A stretch of 56,942 bases of DNA. It comes from an uncultured Prevotellaceae bacterium (GTDB lineage Bacteria > Bacteroidota > Bacteroidia > Bacteroidales > Bacteroidaceae). Position numbers and translations under genes: made by a program. The DNA is taken from the NCBI GenBank assembly GCA_946411565.1, contig CAMKEM010000012.1, forward strand, positions 1 to 56,942. The letters are read 5' to 3'. How positions within the stretch are numbered: the first letter of the stretch is position 1; the number at the start of each line of letters is the position of its first letter. A model generated the notes under the pieces. The model was given only the letters and a program-made list of their open reading frames with translations. It did not search any database and had not been told where the DNA came from. Shown here in pieces: positions 24,377 to 32,893 of the stretch.

Positions 24377-26887
24377 ATGAGAAAAATATTAATAATGATA
24401 CTTATATGCTTGATATGTATGGAGGTTTCTGCACAACGTGTAACAGCTAAATTTCATGATACAAGCATGACGGAGGCTTTGCTGAAAATAGAACGTCAAT
24501 GCAAGGATATCCGTATCAATTTCATATACAACGAACTTGAGGATTTTACCGTAACGCAAAACATACGCAACAAACCTATTTCTGAGGCTATTCAGCTCAT
24601 CGTTGGTTTCTATCCTGTCCGTGTTTCAAGAAATGGAAATATCTATTCTTTAGAGTGTGTACAAAAGGAAACTTCGAAGGTAAAAGGCAGGGTTCTTGAC
24701 GAGAAAAACAATCCTATGGCATTTGCAAATGTCACCTTGCTCTCTGTTGCTGATAGCAGCTATATCAACGGTGGTGTGTGTAATGATAATGGTGATGTAG
24801 TAATTCCTTGTAGTCAAAAGGAAGTGCTTGCAAAGATTTCATTTGTTGGGTATAAAACGCAATTCTGTCGTTGTTCCAATGGTAATCTGGGCACTATAAA
24901 GATGAAGGAGGCTAATATAAAGCTTAGTAATGTAAAGGTGAAGGGTGTTCTGCCTATCGTAAGTACAGAGAAGGGTAAGATAACCTACAATATGCCTATG
25001 TTGCTTGAGCAAATTCCTGCTGATAATGCTTATGATGCGTTGAGTAGGATTCCCGGATTATATGATAACAATGGTTCTATATGCTATGGTGGACAAGAGG
25101 CTACTCTCATCATCAACGGAAAGCCTACAACGCTATCTATGCAGCAGATTGTGGAGAAACTGAAGAATATGCCTGCTATGCAGCTTCAGAAGGCAGAGAT
25201 AATGATGTCTGCCCCTTCACGATATCATGTGCGTGGACTTGCCATAAATGTTGTTACCAAGGATTTTACAAATACGAACCAGCTTTCTGCACAATTAGAG
25301 GGCATTGGTGAGTATAGCAAATACTGGGCAGGAAAGGCTAAGGCGAATATGTTGATAAATAGTGGAAAACTCACATTGTCGGCTAACTATTCGTTGAAAA
25401 AGGGTAGTGAATATGTTAAGAATGAATATGATGCGTATCACAATATCCAGAACGAGAATATTCATTATAATGAGGTTTCAGAGATAAGAAATGACGTGCT
25501 TCAGCATAAATATGGCTTAGGTATGGATTATGCTATTTCTGATAATAGCAAACTGTCTGTGAACTATAATGGTGAATGGGAAAGTAGTGACGACAGAAGT
25601 GTGTCTGTGGGTAGTTGTGCTTCTGTTCTCGATACAAAGCTTCACTACTATATCCATAATGCTGATATCAACTATTCCTTGCCTTTCGGACTTGATCTCA
25701 GCCTTTCTTATCTTGGTTATCAGAATCCTCGTTCTCAGCAACTTGATGGTGAGGCTTTCAAGACGCATAGGGATCTTATAACGGATAGTAAGCAGAATAT
25801 CAACAAATGGCTGTTCTCTGCTGATCAGGTTCATGAGCTCAAAAATGACTGGGAACTCTCCTATGGTATGACGATGCAGTTTACTGATAACCGAAGCTAT
25901 CAGACAACTACTGATCTTAACGGAACCCCATTGCCTGATGCTACAAGTGAGGTGGATTATCTTGAGCGTATATATAGTCCTTATTTTGGTATATCAAAAC
26001 AGTTTGGCAAGAAACTGAGTTTAGACGCATCTATAACAGTTGAGAACTACAACTCCCTCAAGTGGAATGAATGGCGTATATATCCATCATTCAATGCTAT
26101 GTGGAATATCAATAAGGATAATATGCTTAATTTCAGTTTCAACTCTAATGCTAAGTATCCAAGTTATTGGAGCACTATGAGCAGCATCTATTATATGTCT
26201 TCATATAGCGAGATTTGGGGCAATCCAGAACTGAAGTCTGCATCAAGCTATAAGCTTAATCTTATGTGGCGATACAAGCAGAGATATAGTGTTGCGCTCT
26301 TTGCAGATATAAAGATAAACAACGCTATGCAACAATCTTATCAGCCTTCAGATAGGGTAGCGGTGATATTCAAGAGTATCAATTTCAATTATCGTGATAT
26401 GCTTGGTGTTATTGCTTCTGCACATCTCATCTCTGGCAAGAGATTCAGCGGAAGTGTTTCTGCTACAGGTTATTATCTTATGGATAAGGCTGATAATTTC
26501 TTCGATCTTCAGATTGACAGGACAAAGACGAGTTTCATACTTTCAGGTGATGCCTCTTGGCTGATAAGCGAAAGACCTAATCTGCGATTCAACATAACCC
26601 CGTTCTTTATGAATGATTTCATTCAGGGCTTGTATGATGCTGATAGTAAACTATCTCTCGATGCCTCATTACGCTGGACTTCAGATAATGGCAGATGGGT
26701 AGTTTCATTAGAAGGTGAGAATATCACGAATAGCAGTTTCAATCTTAGATCAAGGATTGCCAATCAGAATTTCACTATGAGAATGTGGCAGGAATATAAA
26801 ACATATTCTCTCAATGTGATATATAAGATAGGCAACTATAAGGCAAGGAAAAACAAAGGTATTGATACCTCACGAATGGGATATTAA
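24377..26887 (+). CDS. Outer-membrane beta-barrel receptor with N-terminal STN signalling domain
   Basis: An 836-residue outer-membrane protein: signal peptide (1-19), STN-like domain (about 25-95, MTEALLKIERQCKDIRINF), carboxypeptidase-regulatory-like domain (about 102-175, VKGRVLDEKNNPMAFANVTL), a plug-like segment (about 195-300), and a barrel of the OMP_b-brl_3 type. The STN domain fits signalling to the sigma/anti-sigma pair encoded just upstream. The plug is TonB-receptor-like but without a clear TonB box, so transport is likely but not certain. The ligand is unknown. Met and Cys content is normal, in contrast to the sulfur-regulon SusC. Confidence 0.86.
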   Translation: MRKILIMILICLICMEVSAQRVTAKFHDTSMTEALLKIERQCKDIRINFIYNELEDFTVTQNIRNKPISEAIQLIVGFYPVRVSRNGNIYSLECVQKETSKVKGRVLDEKNNPMAFANVTLLSVADSSYINGGVCNDNGDVVIPCSQKEVLAKISFVGYKTQFCRCSNGNLGTIKMKEANIKLSNVKVKGVLPIVSTEKGKITYNMPMLLEQIPADNAYDALSRIPGLYDNNGSICYGGQEATLIINGKPTTLSMQQIVEKLKNMPAMQLQKAEIMMSAPSRYHVRGLAINVVTKDFTNTNQLSAQLEGIGEYSKYWAGKAKANMLINSGKLTLSANYSLKKGSEYVKNEYDAYHNIQNENIHYNEVSEIRNDVLQHKYGLGMDYAISDNSKLSVNYNGEWESSDDRSVSVGSCASVLDTKLHYYIHNADINYSLPFGLDLSLSYLGYQNPRSQQLDGEAFKTHRDLITDSKQNINKWLFSADQVHELKNDWELSYGMTMQFTDNRSYQTTTDLNGTPLPDATSEVDYLERIYSPYFGISKQFGKKLSLDASITVENYNSLKWNEWRIYPSFNAMWNINKDNMLNFSFNSNAKYPSYWSTMSSIYYMSSYSEIWGNPELKSASSYKLNLMWRYKQRYSVALFADIKINNAMQQSYQPSDRVAVIFKSINFNYRDMLGVIASAHLISGKRFSGSVSATGYYLMDKADNFFDLQIDRTKTSFILSGDASWLISERPNLRFNITPFFMNDFIQGLYDADSKLSLDASLRWTSDNGRWVVSLEGENITNSSFNLRSRIANQNFTMRMWQEYKTYSLNVIYKIGNYKARKNKGIDTSRMGY

Positions 26888-26952
26888 ATTATCGTGGGTT
26901 TTCATATAACTTACTTAAATACTCTTATATAATTAAACTTATTTATTCAATG

Positions 26953-26990
26953 GTTGCTATGCTTGGTGAAAGTATAGCAACTACTTTTTT
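26953..26990 (+). terminator. Terminator after the receptor gene
   Basis: GTTGCTAT and ATAGCAAC with inner CTT/AAG pairs, then TACTTTTTT. Confidence 0.85.
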
Positions 26991-27034
26991 CAAAAATTAT
27001 CATAAAAACAAGGGGATAAATAAAATTTTTTTTG

Positions 27035-27042
27035 TATTTTTG
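27035..27042 (+). promoter_or_regulatory. -7 promoter element of the SDR gene
   Basis: TATTTTTG followed by CACCCG, 53 nt before the ATG at 27095. Confidence 0.6.
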
Positions 27043-27094
27043 CACCCGAAGAATAATCATACATTTTAATTAACTTAAATCATAAGACCAAACT

Positions 27095-27904
27095 ATGACA
27101 AGCTTAAAGGATTTCTCTCTTGAAGGAAAGAATGCGTGGATAACTGGAGCTGCCTATGGCATAGGCTTTAGTATTGCTGAGGCTTTCGTAAACGCAGGCA
27201 TTAAGAATATCGTGTTTAATGTTCGTAGTGAGGAGGCTGTTCAGAAGGCTCTCGCTGCATATAAGGCTGCTGGCATTGAGAATGTGCGTGGCTATGTGTG
27301 TGACGTTACCGATGAGGTAGCTGTCAAGGCTCTTGTTGAGAAGATACATAAGGAAGTTGGTCAGATTGATATTCTCGTAAATAATGCGGGTATCATCAAG
27401 CGTATTCCTATGCACGAGATGAAGCGTTCTGAGTTCCAGGAGGTTATCGACATCGACCTTGTAGCACCTTATATCTGTTCTGCTGCTGTTATTCCTGAGA
27501 TGATGGAACGTAGAGAGGGTAAGATCATTAATGTCTGCTCTATGATGTCAGAACTTGGTCGTGAGACTGTTTCTGCATACGCAGCTGCAAAGGGTGGATT
27601 GAAGATGCTTACTCGTAATATCTGCTCTGAGTATGGTGAGTATAACATCCAATGTAACGGCATAGGTCCTGGTTATATTGCTACTCCTCAGACAGCTCCT
27701 CTTCGTGAGACTCAGCCAGATGGCAGTCGTCATCCATTTGATTCATTCATTTGTGCAAAGACCCCTGCTGGTCGTTGGCTTGATCCTGCAGAACTTGGTG
27801 GTCCTGCTGTGTTCCTTGCTTCAAAGGCTTCAGATGCCGTAAACGGTCATATTCTCTATGTTGATGGCGGTATCCTTGCATATATCGGCAAGCAGCCTAA
27901 GTAA
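27095..27904 (+). CDS. Gluconate 5-dehydrogenase-like short-chain dehydrogenase
   Basis: A 269-residue classical SDR. The cofactor motif is ITGAAYGIGFSIAEAF (15-30), NNAG at about 102-105, and catalytic SAYAAAKGG (Tyr and Lys of YxxxK, about 165-172). The extended match around ICAKTPAGRWLDPAELGGPA and the C-terminus ILYVDGGILAYIGKQP is typical of Bacteroidales enzymes annotated as gluconate 5-dehydrogenase or 2-deoxy-gluconate 3-dehydrogenase (hexuronate metabolism). It stands alone here, with its own promoter and no linked uronate genes, so the exact substrate is open. Confidence 0.9.
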   Translation: MTSLKDFSLEGKNAWITGAAYGIGFSIAEAFVNAGIKNIVFNVRSEEAVQKALAAYKAAGIENVRGYVCDVTDEVAVKALVEKIHKEVGQIDILVNNAGIIKRIPMHEMKRSEFQEVIDIDLVAPYICSAAVIPEMMERREGKIINVCSMMSELGRETVSAYAAAKGGLKMLTRNICSEYGEYNIQCNGIGPGYIATPQTAPLRETQPDGSRHPFDSFICAKTPAGRWLDPAELGGPAVFLASKASDAVNGHILYVDGGILAYIGKQPK

Positions 27905-27949
27905 TTAGGGGGGAAGACTATTTTTATCTTTTGGAGAATAATAGAAAAT

Positions 27950-28089
27950 ATTTATTGTAATTATCGAGTCCTCTTTATGAGGTCTTTGGTGCTATTAAGA
28001 AGACATTCCTCGAAAGTTTTGTACCTCGACTTTCGGAGAATGTCTTCATAATATTCCACCCCTATCGGGGATTGATAATTACAATAAAT
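27950..28089. mobile_element. 140-bp element with perfect 16-bp terminal inverted repeats
   Basis: ATTTATTGTAATTATC (27950-27965) and its exact reverse complement (28074-28089) bound a 140-bp block. Inside is a strong hairpin: GAAGACATTC and GAATGTCTTC, with inner CGAAAG/CTTTCG. There is no coding capacity. It looks like a MITE or a structured RNA element. No target-site duplication is evident. Confidence 0.55.
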
Positions 28090-28111
28090 GAAAAATGGTC
28101 TTCAATAGACC

Positions 28112-28201
28112 TAAAATTGCCAATATGGCATAAAATGAATAAGAGTGGCATAAATTAATATGAAATTTTATTTTTTATTTTATGTCGAATTGGCAATTTT
28201 A
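28112..28201. repeat. 90-bp AT-rich element with 13-bp inverted ends
   Basis: TAAAATTGCCAAT (28112-28124) and ATTGGCAATTTTA (28189-28201) are exact reverse complements, enclosing AT-rich sequence with two GGCATAAA words. It lies immediately beside the 140-bp element. Confidence 0.5.
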
Positions 28202-28273
28202 AGGGTATTGAGTCCAAATTTTCTATTTGAATATGTCTCATATTCAAATATTTTATTTAATAAAAGAAACATT

Positions 28274-28315
28274 AAAAAAGCCAATAATGATCATTCATTA
28301 TTGGCTTTTATTTTT
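28274..28315. terminator. Bidirectional terminator
   Basis: AAAAAAGCCAATAATGA and TCATTATTGGCTTTTATTT form a stem with an A-run on the left and a T-run on the right, just beyond the stop of the minus-strand gene at 28329. Confidence 0.8.
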
Positions 28316-28328
28316 ATGGAAAATGAAT

Positions 28329-29135
28329 TTATTTCATTAACGCTTCATAGTCGATTTCCTCATAATCTAATCCATCAGGAATATGATCTGAATAATATTT
28401 TATCAAATCAAAGTTACTGATATCTCGGTCTGTAGTACAGAGAAAATACGTAGGTTGTTCTCCCTTAATAGTTGTTTTTACTATATATGCACCTTTCAAT
28501 TTCTTACAAGGAATGATAGAAACCTGCATTTCCTTGTCTTGATAATAATTTAAAGTGGTAAATGACCAATCACCTTCTTTGCTTTTCTTGAAGTTATTTA
28601 TAGGTTTCAAATCCAATTCTTGATCATATTTCAATAATAGTGAGTCGGTTAGCTCCCAAACAATAGGTTTGTCCTCACTAAAATAATATGCATCTTTATA
28701 CTTCATTAAAAGATACCACATTCTTGGAATATCTCCTAAATTCTGTTTAGATAAAACAGGTACTTTCGATTTCAATTGTGCAAGAATTTCGCTAAAACCG
28801 TCTTTAGAAGATATTGGACCTATATAATTTACATTTTCAAGAAATTTAGGATGATTATGAGGTATGATAAAAAATGATGTAGTGCTGGTGGTATAATCTT
28901 TCGTTGAATCCTCACGCCAATATTGATATTCATTATAGATAAATGTTGTATCGTGTACTATATAATTTTCATTAGTATAATATGTTTTATTGTTTTCTTC
29001 GTTTATTATGAGTGGAATATTTAGTGTTTTATTATCAACACTAATTCTCATTGTATCAGGAAAAGCTATATCTTTCTGTGCCATAGCATTGTCACAGAAG
29101 AAAAATGATAATAGTAATGCGATAATTTTTGTCAT
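28329..29135 (-). CDS. Exported protein of unknown function
   Basis: A 268-residue protein with a signal peptide (1-19, ending NAMAQ). I do not recognise the family. The mature part is rich in Tyr, Asp, Asn and Lys with no obvious motif; segments such as TSFFIIPHNHP and IPRMWYLLMKYKDAYYFSED suggest a beta-rich secreted fold. It is a single gene with its own -7 element (CAAAAATA on the plus strand, 29165-29172) and a terminator beyond the stop. Lower GC than its neighbours and the repeat elements next to it hint at recent arrival. Confidence 0.75.
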   Translation of the reverse strand: MTKIIALLLSFFFCDNAMAQKDIAFPDTMRISVDNKTLNIPLIINEENNKTYYTNENYIVHDTTFIYNEYQYWREDSTKDYTTSTTSFFIIPHNHPKFLENVNYIGPISSKDGFSEILAQLKSKVPVLSKQNLGDIPRMWYLLMKYKDAYYFSEDKPIVWELTDSLLLKYDQELDLKPINNFKKSKEGDWSFTTLNYYQDKEMQVSIIPCKKLKGAYIVKTTIKGEQPTYFLCTTDRDISNFDLIKYYSDHIPDGLDYEEIDYEALMK

Positions 29136-29627
29136 GATTATGTAATGAGTTTATGATTCTGCTGCAAAAATATGAAAATACTTTGTAAAAGTATGTGTTT
29201 TTAAGAAAAAATGTATGATAATTCATTCTTACTTCGCTATGCCTCCGTTCGTCCTCCGAACCAAACTCGGTGAAGGTCCGTTCTAAGACCGCTCCTGGAA
29301 CGGACTTTCACCGAGTTTGGTTCCTTTTCACATAGGAGTTACAAGGGATTTACATAGGAATTACATAGGAATCCGGAAAAACGCATTAAATAACATCAGT
29401 TTGATGAATTCAAAATAAAACGCATCGGAGATGCGTTTATTTCTATTTCGTCGAACTCACGTTAAATAGGTAGTAAAATGTAATTTTGGACGCTAACACT
29501 CATTTTTTTTGTCAATTAACCTTAAATATTCAAGTTTTAAGATATAATTTACTAATAAACATAGATTTTATTTAGTTTTTTGAGATTTTCTATTTAATTT
29601 TGCACCGAATTTCGAAATTAGGATAAA
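29136..29627. other. Non-coding gap with one long hairpin and a promoter
   Basis: 29258-29283 and 29298-29323 form a 26-bp hairpin with one mismatch (ends GAACCAAACTCGGTGAA and TTCACCGAGTTTGGTTC). Then come tandem ACATAGGAATTAC-like words (about 29330-29370). The -7 element TAATTTTG (29595-29602) serves the gene at 29628. No gene is seen. Confidence 0.7.
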
Positions 29628-30974
29628 ATGAAATCTAAAATATCTATTTTCGCACTGTCATTTTCTACAGTGTGTATGGTATCTTCGTGTCTTGGTGATG
29701 ATAACGACACGGACGTTGTTTATTATGATGATGCAGCTATTGCTGGATTAACTCTCGGAACTCTGAAGTGCCCTTCAGATACCGATTCTATAGATGTAAC
29801 TGGAAGTAAATATCCTCTCCAGATAGATCAGTATGCCCGTACTATTACAAATGCTCCTGACTCTTTGCCTATAAATACTAATCTCAAAAATACGAAGTTC
29901 TCAGCTATCAGTCTCATCAATAGTACTAATGGTTTAGTTGGTATCAAGAGTCTGACAAGTGACGAGATTTTATATTTTGTCAAAGATACTCCTTATGATT
30001 TCTCTCAGCCAAGAGAGATTATCGTATTTTCGGATAATGCGAAAGCTAATTTAACATCAAATATTTCTTTTTCTCAAGACATACCTGGTACACGTAAATA
30101 TACTGTAAATATTGTAGCTCATCAGGAGCTTGCCGATGATTTCAAGTGGCATAAGCTTGATATTGACAATGACATTAAGAACTACAAAAGCGTGAAGGCT
30201 GGTATATGCAACAATAACCTCGTTGTTCTTGGCAAGACTGCTAATGGTTCGGAGCTTAAGGCTCTCGTTAATGGCACTTGGAAGAAGGTAAAGACATTTA
30301 GTGCTAATGCCAATATGACAACTGACGGTAATGTTGTTTATATTGCAGATGGTGGTAAGATATACTCTTCATCAGACGCTACCAACTGGCAAACTGTTTC
30401 TGCTGACGTGAAGACTATTCTTGGTATATGCGGAAATGAGATGTTTGCTATGTCAAGCAACAATAAGGTAGTGGTGTCTTACGACAAGGGTGTTACTTGG
30501 ACTAATGATAACATGGAGGATGGTGTTCTTCCTTCATCATATTTCAATTTCATATCTACAGCAACTACTACCAATAAGGATATAAAGCGTGCTTTCATCA
30601 TTGGCAATACCAACAACGGTGCAAAGGCAGTTGTATGGAGCAAGATTGTTGAGGATGATGCAACAAGGGATCAGAATTGGATGTATCAGGCATTTAGTGG
30701 TTCTAACTTCTACTATCTTCCAACTCTTAGCAACCTTAGCGTAATACCTTATAATAAAGGTAACTTGCTTGCTATTGGTGGTAATTATGACAAGATGTAC
30801 TATTCTTCTGACTGTGGTATTACATGGCAGGAAGATGAACGTTTTGTGTTGCCTGAAGGATTCTCAGCAAACGGAGCTTCAATGACCGTTGATGCTGACA
30901 ATATTATATGGATTGTCTGCACAGGTACAGGTCAGGTATGGAAAGGCCGTCTTAACGAGTTGGGATGGAAGTAA
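29628..30974 (+). CDS. DUF6242-like lipoprotein with BNR/Asp-box repeats
   Basis: A 448-residue lipoprotein (lipobox with Cys at about 22, VSSCLGDD). The N-terminal part (about 25-170) resembles cell-surface beta-sandwich domains. From about 175 it forms propeller-like blades with Asp-box-type strings: IYSSSDATNWQTV, VVVSYDKGVTWTND and MYYSSDCGITWQED. In Bacteroidales this gene usually precedes the DUF6089-like, uppS and bamA genes as it does here. That conserved position suggests a structural or envelope role. The DUF number is from memory. Confidence 0.75.
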   Translation: MKSKISIFALSFSTVCMVSSCLGDDNDTDVVYYDDAAIAGLTLGTLKCPSDTDSIDVTGSKYPLQIDQYARTITNAPDSLPINTNLKNTKFSAISLINSTNGLVGIKSLTSDEILYFVKDTPYDFSQPREIIVFSDNAKANLTSNISFSQDIPGTRKYTVNIVAHQELADDFKWHKLDIDNDIKNYKSVKAGICNNNLVVLGKTANGSELKALVNGTWKKVKTFSANANMTTDGNVVYIADGGKIYSSSDATNWQTVSADVKTILGICGNEMFAMSSNNKVVVSYDKGVTWTNDNMEDGVLPSSYFNFISTATTTNKDIKRAFIIGNTNNGAKAVVWSKIVEDDATRDQNWMYQAFSGSNFYYLPTLSNLSVIPYNKGNLLAIGGNYDKMYYSSDCGITWQEDERFVLPEGFSANGASMTVDADNIIWIVCTGTGQVWKGRLNELGWK

Positions 30975-31013
30975 GAGATTAAGAAATTAAGAGATTAAGA
31001 TATTAATTTTCTT

Positions 31014-31811
31014 ATGATAGGTTTTAAGTCATTTATAGCCATAGGGATGATGTTTTCTTGCTCCACAATGATGGCGCAGGATGATCCTGAGTACCGTATG
31101 GAGTTCGGTGCTGGCTTGGGACTTATGACTTATGAAGGAGATTTCAACGGAGGAATCCTGTCGAGTGGTAATATGTCGCCATCAGGTTCTATATTGCTTA
31201 GAAGAGTGATGAATCCACGTTCGGCACTTCGCTTTGCACTTGGATTTGGAGCAATAAAGGGTTCTACGAAGGATATCTCTACCTTTTATCTAGACTTCAA
31301 CACACAGCGATATAATGAATCTGCAAGAGAGCCATACGAGTTTAAGAATACGCTTGTTGACTTTAATGCACTCTATGAATATAACTTCTTTCCTTACGGA
31401 ACAGGAAGAGACTATCGAGGAGCAAAGAGGCTAACGCCTTTCATTGGTGTCGGACTTGGTTTTACATACGTGAACTGCAAGAATGGCACAATAGACTTAT
31501 CGGCTGTACCTGCTAAGGTGGTGAATAATTCATCAGACCAGTTCGGTTCACCAGAAATGACGGGCAGTAGTGGAGTTTTCACGGCAAATCTGCCAATAGC
31601 ATTCGGTGTAAAATACAAGCTTGCAGATAGGGTGAATCTTGGTTTGGAATGGATGATGCACTTCTCGCTTTCAGACAAGCTTGATGGTGTTAAGGATCCA
31701 TACCATATCTCAAGTACGGGAATATTCAAGAACACGGATTGTTACAGTAACTTGCAGGTGTCGCTCACCTATAGTTTCTGGGAAAAATGCAAGACGTGCT
31801 TTAAGGATTAA
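31014..31811 (+). CDS. DUF6089-like outer-membrane beta-barrel protein
   Basis: A 265-residue protein with a signal peptide (1-21, ending MMAQ) and a small barrel pattern: EFGAGLGLMTYEGDFNGGI, SGSILLRRVMNPRSALRFALG, ALYEYNFFPYGTG, RLTPFIGVGLGFTY. It ends with a conserved WEKCKTC tail. It is always found next to uppS and bamA in Bacteroidales, so it probably belongs to envelope biogenesis. It sits 39 bp after the lipoprotein gene, probably in one operon. Confidence 0.8.
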   Translation: MIGFKSFIAIGMMFSCSTMMAQDDPEYRMEFGAGLGLMTYEGDFNGGILSSGNMSPSGSILLRRVMNPRSALRFALGFGAIKGSTKDISTFYLDFNTQRYNESAREPYEFKNTLVDFNALYEYNFFPYGTGRDYRGAKRLTPFIGVGLGFTYVNCKNGTIDLSAVPAKVVNNSSDQFGSPEMTGSSGVFTANLPIAFGVKYKLADRVNLGLEWMMHFSLSDKLDGVKDPYHISSTGIFKNTDCYSNLQVSLTYSFWEKCKTCFKD

Positions 31812-32005
31812 GGTACGACCCCTAACCCCAGCCCTTCCCCCGTGATGGGGAAGGGGGTGCCGCGCAAGGGGAATGCAATACAAATGAAAATTGATAATTT
31901 AATAATTAAATAAAATGCCTTTGCTCATCCGTAGGCTCTCCTCCCTTCCCCATTACGGGGGAAGGGTTGGGGTTAGGGGTTGAGGATAGGAGGCCGATAA
32001 TATTT
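31812..32005. repeat. GC-rich inverted repeat upstream of uppS
   Basis: ACCCCTAACCCCAGCCCTTC with the following CCCCGTGATGGGG (31819-31852) is mirrored by CCCCATTACGGGGGAAGGGT and TGGGGTTAGGGGT (31947-31980). About 35-bp arms, a member of the GC-rich palindrome family also seen at 32735, 48524 and 49252. Confidence 0.85.
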
Positions 32006-32734
32006 ATGTTAGATAAGACAAGAATACCACAACATATAGCCATCACAATGGATGGTAACGGACGTTGGGCAACAGAAAAGGGTAAGCCTCGTGCCTATGG
32101 TCATCAGGCAGGTGTAGATACTGTTCGCAGAATCACATCTGAATGTACCAGACTTGGTGTGAAGTTTCTAACTCTCTATACATTCTCTACGGAGAACTGG
32201 AATCGTCCTGCAGATGAGGTTGCAGCCCTTATGGGACTTGTACTCTCAAGTCTTGAGGATGAGATCTTCATGAAGAACAACGTGCGTTTCCGTGTTGTTG
32301 GCGATCTTAGTCGTATTCCTGTTGAGGTAAGGAAGAAACTTGCCGAGACAGAAGAGCATACGGCAAAGAATGACGCTATGACTATGGTTGTGGCACTCAG
32401 CTACTCTTCACGTTGGGAGATAACAAAGGCTATGGCTGATGTGGCACAGGAGGTGAAGGATGGAAAGCTCAAGGTTGAGGATATCACGGAGCAGACCGTC
32501 AATGAGCATCTTGCAACTAACTTCATGCCAGATCCAGAGCTTCTTATCCGTACTGGCGGTGAGCAGAGAATAAGCAACTATTTGCTTTGGCAGATAGCAT
32601 ATTCTGAGCTTTATTTCTGTGATACCTATTGGCCAGACTTTATGGAAGAGGATCTCCACAAGGCAATTGAGGACTATCAGTCTCGTCAGAGAAGATTTGG
32701 CAAGACAGAGGCACAGGTTGAGGCTAATGAATAA
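32006..32734 (+). CDS. uppS: Isoprenyl (undecaprenyl diphosphate) synthase
   Basis: A 242-residue cis-prenyltransferase that makes the C55 lipid carrier for peptidoglycan and other glycans. Catalytic segment [12 protein letters not shown] (Asp16), then [25 protein letters not shown] and the C-terminal [21 protein letters not shown] with [14 protein letters not shown]. The ATG at 32006 was chosen: the frame stays open upstream to a TTG at 31967, but that part is GC-rich repeat. bamA and ompH genes follow, the standard Bacteroidales order. Confidence 0.96.
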   Translation: MLDKTRIPQHIAITMDGNGRWATEKGKPRAYGHQAGVDTVRRITSECTRLGVKFLTLYTFSTENWNRPADEVAALMGLVLSSLEDEIFMKNNVRFRVVGDLSRIPVEVRKKLAETEEHTAKNDAMTMVVALSYSSRWEITKAMADVAQEVKDGKLKVEDITEQTVNEHLATNFMPDPELLIRTGGEQRISNYLLWQIAYSELYFCDTYWPDFMEEDLHKAIEDYQSRQRRFGKTEAQVEANE

Positions 32735-32893
32735 AGGCCTCTCCCCCCGCTCTCTCCCGTAGAGAGGGAGCCGGAGTGCCTATATGTGCTAATTGATGAT
32801 TAATAATTGATAATGAATAATTGAAACACCTTTTGCCTTCCGGCTCCCTCCCTACGGGGGAGGGCGGGGGGGAGAGGCCAAATTTATAACAAA
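32735..32893. repeat. GC-rich inverted repeat between uppS and bamA
   Basis: GGCCTCTCCCCCCGCTCTCT and GAGAGGGAGCCGGA (32736-32775) are mirrored by TTCCGGCTCCCTCC and GGAGGGCGGGGGGGAGAGGC (32838-32878). About 40-bp arms around AT-rich words. Confidence 0.88.

Noticed and set aside
27904..27950. Attachment-site role for the inverted repeats near 27950
   Set aside because: No integrase or island boundary is evident; the perfect ends fit a small element better.
28160..28420. Open frame of 86 codons on the plus strand
   Set aside because: It begins inside the 90-bp inverted-repeat element, runs through a terminator and overlaps the 3' end of the exported-protein gene on the other strand; no start signals.
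31967..32005. Longer uppS start at a TTG
   Set aside because: The extra codons fall in the GC-rich inverted repeat; the ATG at 32006 gives the normal UppS N-terminus.
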